Shown: positions 1 through 8,488, counted from the stretch's first letter. The stretch is 64,000 bases of DNA from Acidobacteriota bacterium (GCA_016125275.1 WGMB01000003.1:1091896-1155895); one strand, 5' to 3'. Notes: a model not told the origin generated them from the sequence alone. Numbers and translations are program-made.

Positions 1-1692
1 CCGCGTGAACGCCTCGTGGCCAGGCGTGTCGATGAAGACGATCTTGCGATCGTTGTGCCACACCTCGGAGGCGCCGATGGCCTGGGTGATCCCGCCCGCC
101 TCGCGGTCGGCGATGTGCGTCTCGCGAATAGCGTCGAGCAGAGAGGTCTTGCCGTGGTCGACGTGACCCATCACGGTCACCACCGGCGGCCGCGGCAGCA
201 ACTGGCCCGGATCCTCGGCCAAGTCGATATTGAGGGAGCTCTCCTCCTCGAAGGTGATCTCCTCGACCTGCGCGCTGAAGACCCTGGAGAGATCGCGAAT
301 CATCTCCATGTCGAGCGTCTGGTTGATCGTCGCAAAGACGCCGCGCTCGAACAGGACCTTGATGATCAGGTTCGCCTTGATGCCGAGCTTCTCGGCCAAT
401 TCCTTGACCGTGGCGCCTTCGCCGATGGCGATCTGCGCATTCTGAGCCTTCGGCGGACCGGCCTTGGCGCGCGCCGCGGCCTGCTTCTGCATGAACCGCG
501 TCTCGCGCTCGGCCTCAGGATCTCGCTTGACGCGCGGGCGAGCCATCGGCCGCGGCCGACGGCTGTCGGGACGACCGGGAGCGCCGGGCGTGATGCCCGG
601 GCGGCCGGGTGTCGCCGGAGCGCCCGGACGCATGCCGGGGCGCGGCGTAGGCATGCCCGGGACCGGGCCTTCCGGCCGCGGACCTTGGTAGATGGGCTTG
701 CCTGGCGTAATCGTGGGCCGCGGACGCGGACCGGGGGCCGAGACTCCCGGCTGCTGAGCCGCTCGCGGACCTCCGGCGCGGTGCGGCGCGGGACGTTGAG
801 GCACCGGCGGACGCACCGGCGCGCCGGGCTGCGGCGCAGCGGCGGGCGGCCTGGAGATTCTGGCTTCCGGACGGCCGGTCGGGACCGAAGGCACCGAGCG
901 GCGGACCGGTTCCGCCGGCGTCACGCGCTCATGCAGCGGCTTGGGCAAGCGCGGCTTGGGAGCCGGTTGCGGAGCGCCGGGAGCGGCGGGCCGAGCCGCC
1001 GGCGGCGGCGTGGAAGTGGCAGCGGTCCGCGCCACGGGAGCCGAGGGCGGCGCCAGCGGACGCGCCGGCTGCGCCGGAGCAGCGGCCGGAGGCGGCGGAA
1101 CGGGACGTGCGGGCGCGGCCGGAGGCGGCGTGGGCGTGGTCTGTCGGGCCTCGGGCCGGGCGGAGACAGGCGGAGCCGAGGGCGGCGGCGGCGCCGGAGG
1201 CGCGGTCCGCACGGGAGCGGTCGGAGACAGCGGCGGCGCCGGACGAGCCGGCGCGGGCGGCGGAGCCGCGCGATGCTGAGGAGCGGGAGGTTCCGCCCGT
1301 TCCGTCGTCGCAGGCGGCGCCTGCCGAGCAACAGGCGGACGCAACGGTCCGCCGCCGCCCTTCAAGGGCGGACGGAAGGGCGCCGGACGCAGAGCGACTC
1401 CGGCGGGTGTCTTGGGGCGGCGCTGAATCGTGGGAACCGCCTCCGACGTAGGCGTCGGGAGCTCGGTCTTCACGGTTCGCGGCCGCTCGCGTTGCGGCAG
1501 TTCCAGTTCGGGCAAAGGTTTGGAGTCCTGTTTCGATTCGCCGCCAAGGCGCTGCTTGATCTTCTCGACCGTACGCGGATCGACCGCACTCGAATGCGTC
1601 TTCTTCCCCGACACGCCCAGCTCGGGCAGGAGATCGAGGATTTCGTGCGCCTTGACTTCCAGGTCTCTCGCTAACTCGTTGATTCGAATCGT
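1..1692 (-). CDS. infB: Translation initiation factor IF-2 (5' part; runs off the left edge)
   Basis: IF-2 is the GTPase that brings initiator tRNA to the 30S ribosome. Reading inward from about 1692 the frame gives the conserved N-terminal motif [18 protein letters not shown], then a very long Pro/Ala/Arg-rich linker (about residues 60-370), a second IF2_N-type helix bundle, and the start of the G domain with GHVDHGKT (G1), GGITQ (G2) and DTPGHEAF (G3) at the window edge. About 564 codons are visible; the rest lies outside. Start choice is odd: the frame is open back to a TAA near 1751 and contains no ATG, GTG or TTG. AGGAG at 1698-1702 lies 5 bases before ACG (1690-1692) and 8 before ATT (1687-1689). 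I take ACG as start, ATT as the alternative. It follows nusA by about 80 bases; ylxR/rnpM, often found here, is absent. Confidence 0.93.
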
Positions 1693-1732
1693 TGTCGCTC
1701 CTGTGCAATCGCCCTCTTTGAGCCGTGGCGAA

Positions 1733-1766
1733 GGTTCCGTTACGCCGCGTTAGCCGTAACGGAACC
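1733..1766 (-). promoter_or_regulatory. Perfect 12-bp stem-loop between nusA and infB
   Basis: GGTTCCGTTACG (1733-1744) and CGTAACGGAACC (1755-1766) are exact reverse complements around a 10-base loop. On the transcribed strand no U-run follows, so it does not look like a simple intrinsic terminator. It sits 7 bases after the nusA stop and about 30 bases before the infB ribosome binding site. Possible roles are an RNase processing site, mRNA stabiliser or translational control element for infB (inference). Confidence 0.7.
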
Positions 1767-1772
1767 CCAATT

Positions 1773-3296
1773 CTAATCCCGGTCTTCCAAATCGTCCGCG
1801 TCCGGGTCGTCGTCCGCGTCCTTGTCCTCGTCCGGCCGCTGCAAAGAAGATGAGCGCAGTTTCATGTTATCAAAATCCTCAAGCGGGATCTCTTCATCGT
1901 CATCTTCCTCTTCCACGGCGCCCTCTTCGGGCAGGCCCGGCAGAACCATCGGACCGCGCCTTTCCGGCGCGCCTTCGCCGTCGGCCGCAGCCTGCTGGGC
2001 GCCTTCCGCCTCGCCCAACTCGCCGGCCTGATCGAACTGCGAGTAGTAGCTATTGACGGCGAGTTGGATCTGCTCGAGCACGCCGGCGTTCATACCGGGG
2101 ATGGCGTCGAGCTGCTCCGGCGTCATGTCCGCCAGCGCTTCCACCGTCGTCGAACCGGCTTCCAGCAGCCGATCCACCACGAACTCGGCCAAGCCGTGAT
2201 CGATCAAGACGCTGACCGGCGTACCCGAACCCGAGATGGCCTCCATGGCCGCCTCGACCTCCTGCCGCTTCTCGTCTTCGCTCTTGATGTCGATCCGCCA
2301 GCCCATCAACTTGGCGGCCAACCGCACGTTCTGTCCCTTCTTGCCGATCGCCAGGGAAAGCTGCATCTCGTCGACAACGACTTCGAGATGGCGGCCCACC
2401 GGGTCGATGATCGTGACGCGGCTGATCCGGGCCGGGCTCAGGGCACGCGTTGCGAGCTCGACCGGGTCCTCGGAGAACTCGATGATGTCGATCTTCTCGC
2501 CGCGCAGCTCACGGATGATGGACTGCACGCGCATGCCCTTCATGCCGACGCAGGCGCCGACCGGATCGACGTCCCGATCGGTCGAGACCACCGCGATCTT
2601 GGTCCGCTCGCCGGCTTCGCGCGCACAAGCGGCGATCCGCACGGTGCCGTCATAAATTTCCGGCACCTCCTGCTCGAACAGGCGCTTAACCAGCTCCTCG
2701 CTGGCGCGCGACACGATCACGGCCGGGCCACGGCCCGCCTTTTCGATCGTCTTGATGATTACGCGAACGCGGTCGCCGGGCGAAAAGCTCTCCAGCCGGG
2801 ACTGCTCGCGGCGGGGCAGCCGCGCCTCGGTCCGGCCGAGGTCGACGATCAGGTCCGGGCCCTCGCTACGCTTGACGCCACAGGTCTCGAGCTGCCCCAG
2901 GCGGTCCTGGAACTCGGCGCAGATCGTCTCGCGCTCGGCTTCGCGAATCTTCTGGAAGATGACCTGCTTGGCCATCTGCGCCGAGATGCGGCCGAGCCCC
3001 TCGGTCGGCTTCAAAATGCGGATGCGGTCGCCGATCTGGGCGTTCTTGTCGAGCTTGCGGGCGGCGTTGATGCTGATCTCGCGCGCCGGGTTGGCCACCA
3101 GATCGGTCACGGTCATGATGGCGTAGACCTCGACGTTGCCGGTCTCTTGATTGAGCTCGGCGACCAGGTCTTCGTTGGACTTGTAGTACTTGCGCGCCGC
3201 GACCAGGATGGCGTCCTTGACCGCTTCCATGACGATGCCCGCGTCGATGTTCTTCAGCCGACTCAGGTCTTCGATTTGCGAATAAATGCCAGCCAT
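1773..3296 (-). CDS. nusA: Transcription termination/antitermination factor NusA
   Basis: NusA binds RNA polymerase and nascent RNA and modulates pausing, termination and antitermination. The 507-residue product starts with the polymerase-binding N-terminal domain (residues about 1-125), followed by an S1 domain near 135-200 and tandem KH domains (IGKKGQNVRLAAKLMGW near residue 320 is the second KH GxxG region). A helix-hairpin region (LDAIPGMNAGVLEQI) follows, then a highly acidic tail rich in Asp/Glu over the last 70 residues. Length is typical. ATG at 3294-3296 follows rimP with a 19-base gap, and infB lies downstream, the classical rimP-nusA-infB order. Confidence 0.97.
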   Translation of the reverse strand: MAGIYSQIEDLSRLKNIDAGIVMEAVKDAILVAARKYYKSNEDLVAELNQETGNVEVYAIMTVTDLVANPAREISINAARKLDKNAQIGDRIRILKPTEGLGRISAQMAKQVIFQKIREAERETICAEFQDRLGQLETCGVKRSEGPDLIVDLGRTEARLPRREQSRLESFSPGDRVRVIIKTIEKAGRGPAVIVSRASEELVKRLFEQEVPEIYDGTVRIAACAREAGERTKIAVVSTDRDVDPVGACVGMKGMRVQSIIRELRGEKIDIIEFSEDPVELATRALSPARISRVTIIDPVGRHLEVVVDEMQLSLAIGKKGQNVRLAAKLMGWRIDIKSEDEKRQEVEAAMEAISGSGTPVSVLIDHGLAEFVVDRLLEAGSTTVEALADMTPEQLDAIPGMNAGVLEQIQLAVNSYYSQFDQAGELGEAEGAQQAAADGEGAPERRGPMVLPGLPEEGAVEEEDDDEEIPLEDFDNMKLRSSSLQRPDEDKDADDDPDADDLEDRD

Positions 3297-3315
3297 AACT
3301 TCCCCTTACAACCGA

Positions 3316-3789
3316 TCAGATCTCGACGACCAAGCGCGCCGTTTGCACGTCGCCGTGACGCACCTTCACCGGCTCGCCGCTCTTGCCTTCGAGGAGGATC
3401 CAGTCGCCGTCCACACCCGCCAAGCGTCCGCTCAAGCGCTGCTTGCCGTCCAGCGGCGCACGCAGCTTCAAGTTGGCCTTCTTACCCGCAAAACGCCGAA
3501 AGTCATCCAATTTGAGCAGCTTGCGGTCGAGCCCCGGCGACGAGACCTCCAAGTGGTAGTTGGAGGCAGGCACCACATCCTCCATGTCGAGGATGACCGA
3601 GGCCTGCTTGGCCACCGTCTCGCAGTCAGCGTGGGTCACGCCGCCCGGCTTGTCTATGAAAATTCGCAGGACGCCCCGCGAGGCGTTGCCCTTCCACTCG
3701 ACTTCGACGACTTCCAGACCTTCTGACGACGCGATGCGCTCCGCGATGACGCGCGCCTTGTCCGCGATCGACTTCCCCGTCCCGCTCAT
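3316..3789 (-). CDS. rimP: Ribosome maturation factor RimP
   Basis: RimP assists maturation of the 30S ribosomal subunit. The 157-residue product has the family pattern: an N-terminal alpha/beta domain with GLEVVEVEWKG and FIDKPGGVTHADC, then SNYHLEVSSPGLDRKL, followed by a C-terminal SH3-like domain (GRLAGVDGDWILLE). Length is normal for the family. It is the first gene of the rimP-nusA-infB operon. Its leader contains a hairpin with a T-run (3814-3837) and a good sigma70-like promoter (3871-3899), so expression may be set by premature termination. Confidence 0.96.
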   Translation of the reverse strand: MSGTGKSIADKARVIAERIASSEGLEVVEVEWKGNASRGVLRIFIDKPGGVTHADCETVAKQASVILDMEDVVPASNYHLEVSSPGLDRKLLKLDDFRRFAGKKANLKLRAPLDGKQRLSGRLAGVDGDWILLEGKSGEPVKVRHGDVQTARLVVEI

Positions 3790-3813
3790 CGTTCCAGTTG
3801 TGTTCCGAGCAAC

Positions 3814-3837
3814 AAAAAGGTGGACCCGAGGTCCACC
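3814..3837 (-). terminator. Hairpin plus T-run in the rimP leader (terminator or attenuator)
   Basis: GGTGGACC (3819-3826) and GGTCCACC (3830-3837) form a perfect 8-bp stem with a 3-base loop, and on the minus strand it is directly followed by five T residues (3818-3814). This is a standard intrinsic terminator shape. It lies downstream of the DUF1080 gene (stop 3907) and also downstream of a predicted rimP promoter, so it may serve both as that gene's terminator and as an attenuator for rimP-nusA-infB. Confidence 0.75.
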
Positions 3838-3870
3838 GGGAGGTCGCCCGATTGAGCGTCTCCACTCGGA

Positions 3871-3899
3871 ATTCTACCGGTAAAACGAGCCGAAAGCAA
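3871..3899 (-). promoter_or_regulatory. Predicted sigma70-type promoter for rimP-nusA-infB
   Basis: On the minus strand, TTGCTT (3899-3894) and TAGAAT (3876-3871) are separated by exactly 17 bases. Transcription would start near 3864, giving a leader of about 75 bases that contains the 3814-3837 terminator-like hairpin. Confidence 0.6.
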
Positions 3900-3906
3900 A
3901 CGAATC

Positions 3907-4572
3907 TTAACGGAGACGTTTCACCGCGATATTGCGAAACCTTTGGAAGCCGCCTTGTTTCCAGCGCTGTTCTCCGCCATGCACCTGGACCGCCAGATGC
4001 CCCTGCGTGGCGCCGCCCGCCGCGTGATTGGCCGTATCTTGGAAGTCGGTGATCCGGGTCCCGTTGAGCCAGACCTGGATGTGAGGAGTCGCACCTTCGA
4101 TGCGAACCCGAAAGACGTTCCATTCGCCCTTCTTCCAGACCTTCTCCCAGTCGGTCGACCAAGTGGTCTCCACGCCTTCGAGGCGCTCGCCGTAGACGCC
4201 GCCCATGTTGCCGCCTTCCAGGTAATCGAGCATCACCTGATAGCCTTGGCCGGCCGCATTGGAGCGCAGGAAGAGCCCTCCGTCGCAGCCGAAGTCCGGA
4301 TTGACTTCCAGGTAGACCTCGACGTCGCCGTAGAGCTCATCGGTGAGCAGGATGCCGCCATTGCCGGCCGGCCGCTGGGTCCCGGTCAGCACGCCCTCGC
4401 GGATGCGCCACTCGGAGGTGTCGCCGTGGTGGCTGGTCAAGGAGATGTGCCAGCCGGCCAAATTCTGGTGGTTGAAGATCGGCTCGAATCCTTCGGGGAC
4501 CTGAGCCGAGCCCGCTGCGGCCGCAACCAACAAGCAGAAACCGACGCGCAAGACTCCGGAGTTGGCCGACAT
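3907..4572 (-). CDS. Secreted DUF1080 (3-keto-disaccharide hydrolase family) protein
   Basis: The product (221 residues from the chosen start) has a signal peptide (MSANSGVLRVGFCLLVAAAAG, cleavage near AQ-VP) followed by one DUF1080 domain, a concanavalin-like jelly roll: FEPIFNHQNLAGWH, EWRIREGVLTG, GGILLTDELYGDVEVYLE, then DGGLFLRSNAAGQGYQVMLD and the closing GHLAVQVHGG. The family includes enzymes acting on glucosides or 3-keto-sugars, but the substrate cannot be told here. ATG at 4572 puts the signal peptide at the N-terminus and is preceded 7 bases upstream by a TATCAT -10 element; an in-frame start at 4632 would add 20 unlikely residues. A second DUF1080 gene lies at 6482-7426. Confidence 0.85.
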   Translation of the reverse strand: MSANSGVLRVGFCLLVAAAAGSAQVPEGFEPIFNHQNLAGWHISLTSHHGDTSEWRIREGVLTGTQRPAGNGGILLTDELYGDVEVYLEVNPDFGCDGGLFLRSNAAGQGYQVMLDYLEGGNMGGVYGERLEGVETTWSTDWEKVWKKGEWNVFRVRIEGATPHIQVWLNGTRITDFQDTANHAAGGATQGHLAVQVHGGEQRWKQGGFQRFRNIAVKRLR

Positions 4573-4579
4573 CCCGCAT

Positions 4580-4585
4580 ATGATA
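4580..4585 (-). promoter_or_regulatory. -10-like TATCAT 7 bases before the DUF1080 start
   Basis: Minus-strand TATCAT ends 7 bases before ATG 4572 and there is no clear Shine-Dalgarno. This is one of many such arrangements in this window and suggests a leaderless mRNA. Confidence 0.4.
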
Positions 4586-4658
4586 GCGACTCGTCGCCCA
4601 CACAGATCGCCCGCACAGATCGAAAGATCCAACCGGCGCGGCGTCTCCCGAGCGGTCC

Positions 4659-6335
4659 CTATTTCTCTTTCCAGCCCGCTCCGTGCACGAAGCGTCCGGG
4701 CGTGGCGCCGGTATGCTCGCCGTCGGCCAGCACGTGACCGCCGTTGACGAACACGTGCATCATGCCGGTGGCGTACTGCAAGGGCTTCTCGAAGGTGGCA
4801 TGGTCCTGGATCTTGTCGGGATCGAAAGCCACCACGTCGGCGAAGTAGCCCTCTTTGAGCAGGCCCCGCTCCTTCAGGCCGAGCGTCTGCGCCGGCAGTC
4901 CGGCGAGCTTGTGGACCGCCTGGGGCAGCGTCAGCAGCTTTTCGTCGCGAGTGAACTTGCCCAGCACCCGGGCGAAGCTGCCGTAGGCTCTCGGGTGCAC
5001 GCTGCTCTGGAGGAAGACGCCCTCCGGCGCCAGCGACGGCGAATCCGAGCAGAAGCTCAGCCAGGGAAGTTGGATCTTCTTGCGCAGATTGTCTTCGGAC
5101 TGCGTGAAGTAGACCGTGGCGACGCGGCTGCCGTCTTCGATGATCAGGTCCATGGCGGTGTCTTCCGGCGACGTTCCGCGCATCTTGGCGACCTCGGCCA
5201 AGGTCTTGCCGGTCAGCGGCTTGAGCGCCTCGGTCTTGAAGCCGACCAGCAGCACGCCTTCGGGGCCGCCGGCCTGCTGCAGCATGTTCTCCCAGTCCTT
5301 GGCGGCGACGTTCATCTCCTTCGTGATGCGCTTGCGCGTGGCGGGGTCCTTCATGCGCTCGATGGACTTGTCGAAGCCGCCGTCCTGCACCCAGGGCGGC
5401 ATGGTCGAGTTCAAGCCGGCCGAGCCGGCCGGATAGGTGTAGGCGTCGGCGGTGATCTTCAGCCCTTCGGCGCGGCCCTTCTCGAACAGCTCGATCACCT
5501 GGTCCATCTTGGGCCAGTTGGACTTGCCGGCCGCCTTGAGGTGATACATCTCGCCGCGCGCGCCAGACTCGCGCACGATGCGCAGGAACTCCTCGACGGC
5601 TTCAATCAGCGACTCGCCCTCGCTGCGGATGTGGGACGCGTAGACGCCGTCGTACTGGCCGGCCACCTTGGCCAGCTCGATCAGCTCTTCAGTCGAGGCA
5701 AAGAACCCGGGGGGGTAGACCAGCGACGAGGCCACGCCCATGGCGCCTTCCTCCATCGCCTGCTTGACGATGCCGCGCATCTGCTCCATCTCTTCCGGAG
5801 TCGCCGCACGGTCTTCGTAGCCGATCACGGCTACTCGCGGGGTGGCGGCGCCGATGTAGGAGCAGACGTTGGGCGAGACGCCCTTGTCCTCGAGGAACTG
5901 CAGGTAGCCGCCCAGGGTGTCCCAGGAGACTTCGTACTTGATGTCGCCCTGCCCTTCCTGCATGCGCTGCTTCATCGCCGGCGTGAGCGGGCCCATCGAG
6001 TTGCCCTCGCCCATCACCTCGAGCGTCACGCCCTGCCGAATGTCGGACTGCGAATGGCCGTCCTCGATGAGCGACTCGTTGGACCAGCACATCATGTTGA
6101 TGAAGCCGGGCGCCAACGCCAGGCCCTTGGCGTCGATCTCCTTCTTGCCCTTGGCCGAGGCGAGATCGCCGATCTTGGCAATGCGGTCGCCCTGGATCGC
6201 CAGGTCGGCGGTCACGCCGTCGGCGCCGCTTCCGTCGTAGATCGTGCCGCCGCGGAGGATTACGTCATACTCCGGGCCGGGCTGGGCGCAGGCGGCGAAA
6301 AGAAGGAGAGGAAGCAGCGGAAGCAGACGACGCAT
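4659..6335 (-). CDS. N-acyl-D-amino-acid deacylase-like amidohydrolase, lipoprotein
   Basis: A 558-residue amidohydrolase of the D-aminoacylase type. The N-terminus is a lipoprotein signal with lipobox LLFAAC (Cys16), then the small beta domain (YDVILRGGTIYDGSGADG), a TIM-barrel region (RQGVTLEVMGEGNSMGPL; YASHIRSEGESLIEAVEE; YHLKAAGKSNW; VLLVGF) and the C-terminal part with FCSDSPSLAPEG and HPRAYGSFARVLG. Where classical members have the metal-binding GFIDxHxH, this one reads GFINMMCWSNESLI, lacking both histidines; related proteins with an FINM(L/M) variant exist, so it is a subfamily feature rather than damage. Substrate unknown; D-amino-acid or peptidoglycan-derived N-acyl compounds are the obvious guess. 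Confidence 0.85.
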   Translation of the reverse strand: MRRLLPLLPLLLFAACAQPGPEYDVILRGGTIYDGSGADGVTADLAIQGDRIAKIGDLASAKGKKEIDAKGLALAPGFINMMCWSNESLIEDGHSQSDIRQGVTLEVMGEGNSMGPLTPAMKQRMQEGQGDIKYEVSWDTLGGYLQFLEDKGVSPNVCSYIGAATPRVAVIGYEDRAATPEEMEQMRGIVKQAMEEGAMGVASSLVYPPGFFASTEELIELAKVAGQYDGVYASHIRSEGESLIEAVEEFLRIVRESGARGEMYHLKAAGKSNWPKMDQVIELFEKGRAEGLKITADAYTYPAGSAGLNSTMPPWVQDGGFDKSIERMKDPATRKRITKEMNVAAKDWENMLQQAGGPEGVLLVGFKTEALKPLTGKTLAEVAKMRGTSPEDTAMDLIIEDGSRVATVYFTQSEDNLRKKIQLPWLSFCSDSPSLAPEGVFLQSSVHPRAYGSFARVLGKFTRDEKLLTLPQAVHKLAGLPAQTLGLKERGLLKEGYFADVVAFDPDKIQDHATFEKPLQYATGMMHVFVNGGHVLADGEHTGATPGRFVHGAGWKEK

Positions 6336-6421
6336 GGGGCCATGCTAGCGGAAAAACGCCCCAATTTGAGCCCGCTGCGCGCGCCCGCTGCCAGGGCTTG
6401 CAAAAATTCCCCGAAATCACC

Positions 6422-6459
6422 GGCGGCGGCGCTTCGCAAGGTCGCGAAGCGCCGCCGCC
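6422..6459 (-). terminator. Perfect 16-bp GC-rich hairpin downstream of DUF1080 gene
   Basis: The arms 6422-6437 and 6444-6459 are exact reverse complements (GGCGGCGGCGCTTCGC) with a 6-base loop. On the minus strand it lies 23 bases after the stop of the DUF1080 gene; a TTTTT run follows about 14 bases later rather than immediately. Most likely the transcription terminator for 6482-7426. Confidence 0.6.
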
Positions 6460-6481
6460 AGGGCAATGGTCTTGGCCCGCC

Positions 6482-7426
6482 CTACTTGCGCTCGAGCGGT
6501 GTGACGACGATCTTGTAGAACTCCACGCTGCCGTGGTCGCCCTGTAAGGTGATCGGCCCGGGCTGGTCCTCGTGCCAATCGGTCGCCATCGCCGTCAACC
6601 CATGCACGTCCACATGGTCGTGGATCGTCTGGCCGTTGAGAACGGCCGTCAGCTCGCGGCCGATCAAGGTCACGTCGAGCGTCTGGCGCTGGTTGGCGGC
6701 CATGCTGGCGTTCACGTCCGCCGCCTTGCGGCTGTACAGGGCTCCGTTGCCGGACTTCGAGGGCTCCTCGCCGTAGTCGTCGTAGATCTGGATCTCGTAA
6801 CGGCCCCGCAGCCCGATGCCGCTGTTGCTGTGCGGCATGACGGCGTATTCCACATGCAGCCGGAAGTTCCAGAACTTCTGCTTGCTCACCAGCTCGTCGG
6901 CGCCCTTGTTGTTGATCAGCTTGCCGTCGACGACGATCCACTCGCCGTTGCGCTCCGGGTGCAGAGTCGACCAGGAGTCGAGACTCCGGCCGTCGAACAG
7001 GATCACGGGTTTGCCGGCGCGCCAACTGCCGTCGTCGGCGTCGTCAATCTCGGGAGCGCGATGCCCGACCCAGTGCATCTCCTTGCCCTTCTGAGTCGTC
7101 GTCCCGTGGAGCTCTCCGCCGGAGAGCTTCGCGACCGTCGTCGAGCTCAGGGTCAGCGTGGGGTCTTTTTTTGAACGCGGCCGGTCGACCCGGAACCGCA
7201 ATTCGCCGCCGGAAACCTCCGCGCCGGCGATGGGGTCGACCTGACCGCCTTGTTGCAGGCCGACGGCCGACCCGGTGACGGCGCCCCGGCCGGCGCCTTC
7301 GATCTCCAGCCAGCCGACCCGCCCCGGCCCGTCACTTGTGGGCTCGAGCAGCCAGCGGCCGTTGAAATCAGCGTCGGCGGCGACGGCCAAGCTGGCAATC
7401 AACGCCAAGAAACAGATGCGAAGCAT
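6482..7426 (-). CDS. Secreted protein with C-terminal DUF1080 domain
   Basis: From ATG 7426 the product is 314 residues: signal peptide MLRICFLALIASLAVAADA, a beta-rich N-terminal domain (FNGRWLLEPTSDGPGRVGWLEIEG to about residue 110) and a DUF1080 jelly roll (VILFDGRSLDSWSTLHP, WIVVDGKLINNKGADELVS, NSGIGLRGRYEIQIYDDYG, ALYSRKAADVNAS, ending GSVEFYKIVVTPLE). The 3-keto-disaccharide hydrolase name is a family label; here the domain may bind or hydrolyse a sugar outside the cytoplasm. The start at 7426 places the signal peptide first; an in-frame ATG at 7486 would add 20 residues without family support. Confidence 0.85.
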   Translation of the reverse strand: MLRICFLALIASLAVAADADFNGRWLLEPTSDGPGRVGWLEIEGAGRGAVTGSAVGLQQGGQVDPIAGAEVSGGELRFRVDRPRSKKDPTLTLSSTTVAKLSGGELHGTTTQKGKEMHWVGHRAPEIDDADDGSWRAGKPVILFDGRSLDSWSTLHPERNGEWIVVDGKLINNKGADELVSKQKFWNFRLHVEYAVMPHSNSGIGLRGRYEIQIYDDYGEEPSKSGNGALYSRKAADVNASMAANQRQTLDVTLIGRELTAVLNGQTIHDHVDVHGLTAMATDWHEDQPGPITLQGDHGSVEFYKIVVTPLERK

Positions 7427-7465
7427 TGTGTTGGCAAACTCTCCGTTTCGGGTCGTGTTGCGGCC

Positions 7466-7494
7466 CTGAAACGCCGCCGACCCCATGATATGCT
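7466..7494 (+). promoter_or_regulatory. Predicted promoter of the ROK kinase gene
   Basis: CTGAAA (7466-7471), a 17-base spacer and TATGCT (7489-7494). A start near 7501 would give an almost leaderless mRNA beginning just before GTG 7508. Confidence 0.45.
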
Positions 7495-7507
7495 ACCCCT
7501 CTTTAGA

Positions 7508-8488
7508 GTGACCGACGTCAACCAATTCGCCATCGGCGTAGACCTGGGAGGAACGAACCTTCGCGCCTCGGCGGTCGCCGTCGATGGCCGGGTGCTCGAA
7601 GACTTCCAGATCTCTACCGAGGCTCAGGGCGGCCCCGACCATATCGTGCAGCGTATCGTCGAGGGCGTACGCGAGGTCAATGAAGGTCACACCGGCAGCG
7701 AGCTGATCGGCGTGGGCGTCGGCGTACCGGGCCTCATCCGCTTGGAAACAGGCGTGATCGCCAAGGCGCCGAACCTGCGCGGCTGGGAAGAGTATCCCCT
7801 CAAGCAGAAGCTCGAGCAGGCTCTGGAGCTGCCGGTGATGGTGGAGAACGACGCCAACGCCGCAGCGCTGGGCGAAGTCTGGCTCGGCGCAGGGCGCGAC
7901 GTGAACGACCTGGTGCTGCTGACGCTCGGCACGGGCATCGGCGGCGGCATCGTGTGCGATGGCAAGATCCTGCACGGCTGGCTCGGTATGGCCGGCGAGA
8001 TCGGGCACGTCACCGTCGATCCGCACTCGCCGCACATCTGCGGCTGCGGCAACAACGGCTGCCTGGAGACCGAGTCGGCCGGCACGGCGATCCGCAAGAT
8101 GGCGCTCCAAGCCGTGGAGGAAGGCCGCTCGCCGGCGCTGGCGGCGCTGCTGGAGAACGAGGGCCAGCTCACGCCGCTGCTGTGCGCTCAGGCCGCGGAC
8201 GGCGGCGACCCGGCCGCGCGCGAAATCTTCGAACACGTCGGCTGGGGCCTGGGCATCGGCTTGGCCGGGCTGATCAACACGTTCAACTTCCCGCTCTATC
8301 TGCTCGCCGGAGGCGTGCTCGCCGCCTGGGACCTGTTCGCTCCGGCGATGATGCGCGAGGTCGAGCGGCGTTCGCTCACCTACCGCAACACGAACACCCG
8401 CATCGAGAAGGCCTCTTTGGGCAACAAGGCCGGCATCTACGGCGCCGCCTACCTGCCCATTCAGGCCGCCCGGGAACCAAGACCATGA
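7508..8488 (+). CDS. ROK-family sugar kinase (glucokinase-like)
   Basis: ROK kinases phosphorylate glucose or related hexoses with ATP. Visible features: the N-terminal phosphate loop FAIGVDLGGTNLRASAV, GVGVGVPGLI, the catalytic-type VENDANAAALGE (Asp in END), LTLGTGIGGGIV, and the ROK zinc motif HICGCGNNGCLE (Cys-x-Cys-Gly-x-x-Gly-Cys). About 326 residues, normal length. I chose GTG 7508 because an ATG at 7490 lies inside the predicted -10 hexamer. The stop overlaps the next start as ATGA, so it forms an operon with the xylulokinase-like gene; together they suggest uptake and use of a pentose or hexose. Confidence 0.88.
   Translation: MTDVNQFAIGVDLGGTNLRASAVAVDGRVLEDFQISTEAQGGPDHIVQRIVEGVREVNEGHTGSELIGVGVGVPGLIRLETGVIAKAPNLRGWEEYPLKQKLEQALELPVMVENDANAAALGEVWLGAGRDVNDLVLLTLGTGIGGGIVCDGKILHGWLGMAGEIGHVTVDPHSPHICGCGNNGCLETESAGTAIRKMALQAVEEGRSPALAALLENEGQLTPLLCAQAADGGDPAAREIFEHVGWGLGIGLAGLINTFNFPLYLLAGGVLAAWDLFAPAMMREVERRSLTYRNTNTRIEKASLGNKAGIYGAAYLPIQAAREPRP

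Noticed and set aside
16..1674. Long plus-strand open frame of about 550 codons, Arg/Gly-rich
   Set aside because: It is antisense to infB; the minus strand encodes a clear IF-2 with G-domain motifs, and the composition of the plus frame is what GC-rich shadow frames give.
7490..7492. ATG as start of the ROK kinase
   Set aside because: It lies inside the predicted -10 hexamer; GTG 7508 matches the family start better. Not fully excluded.
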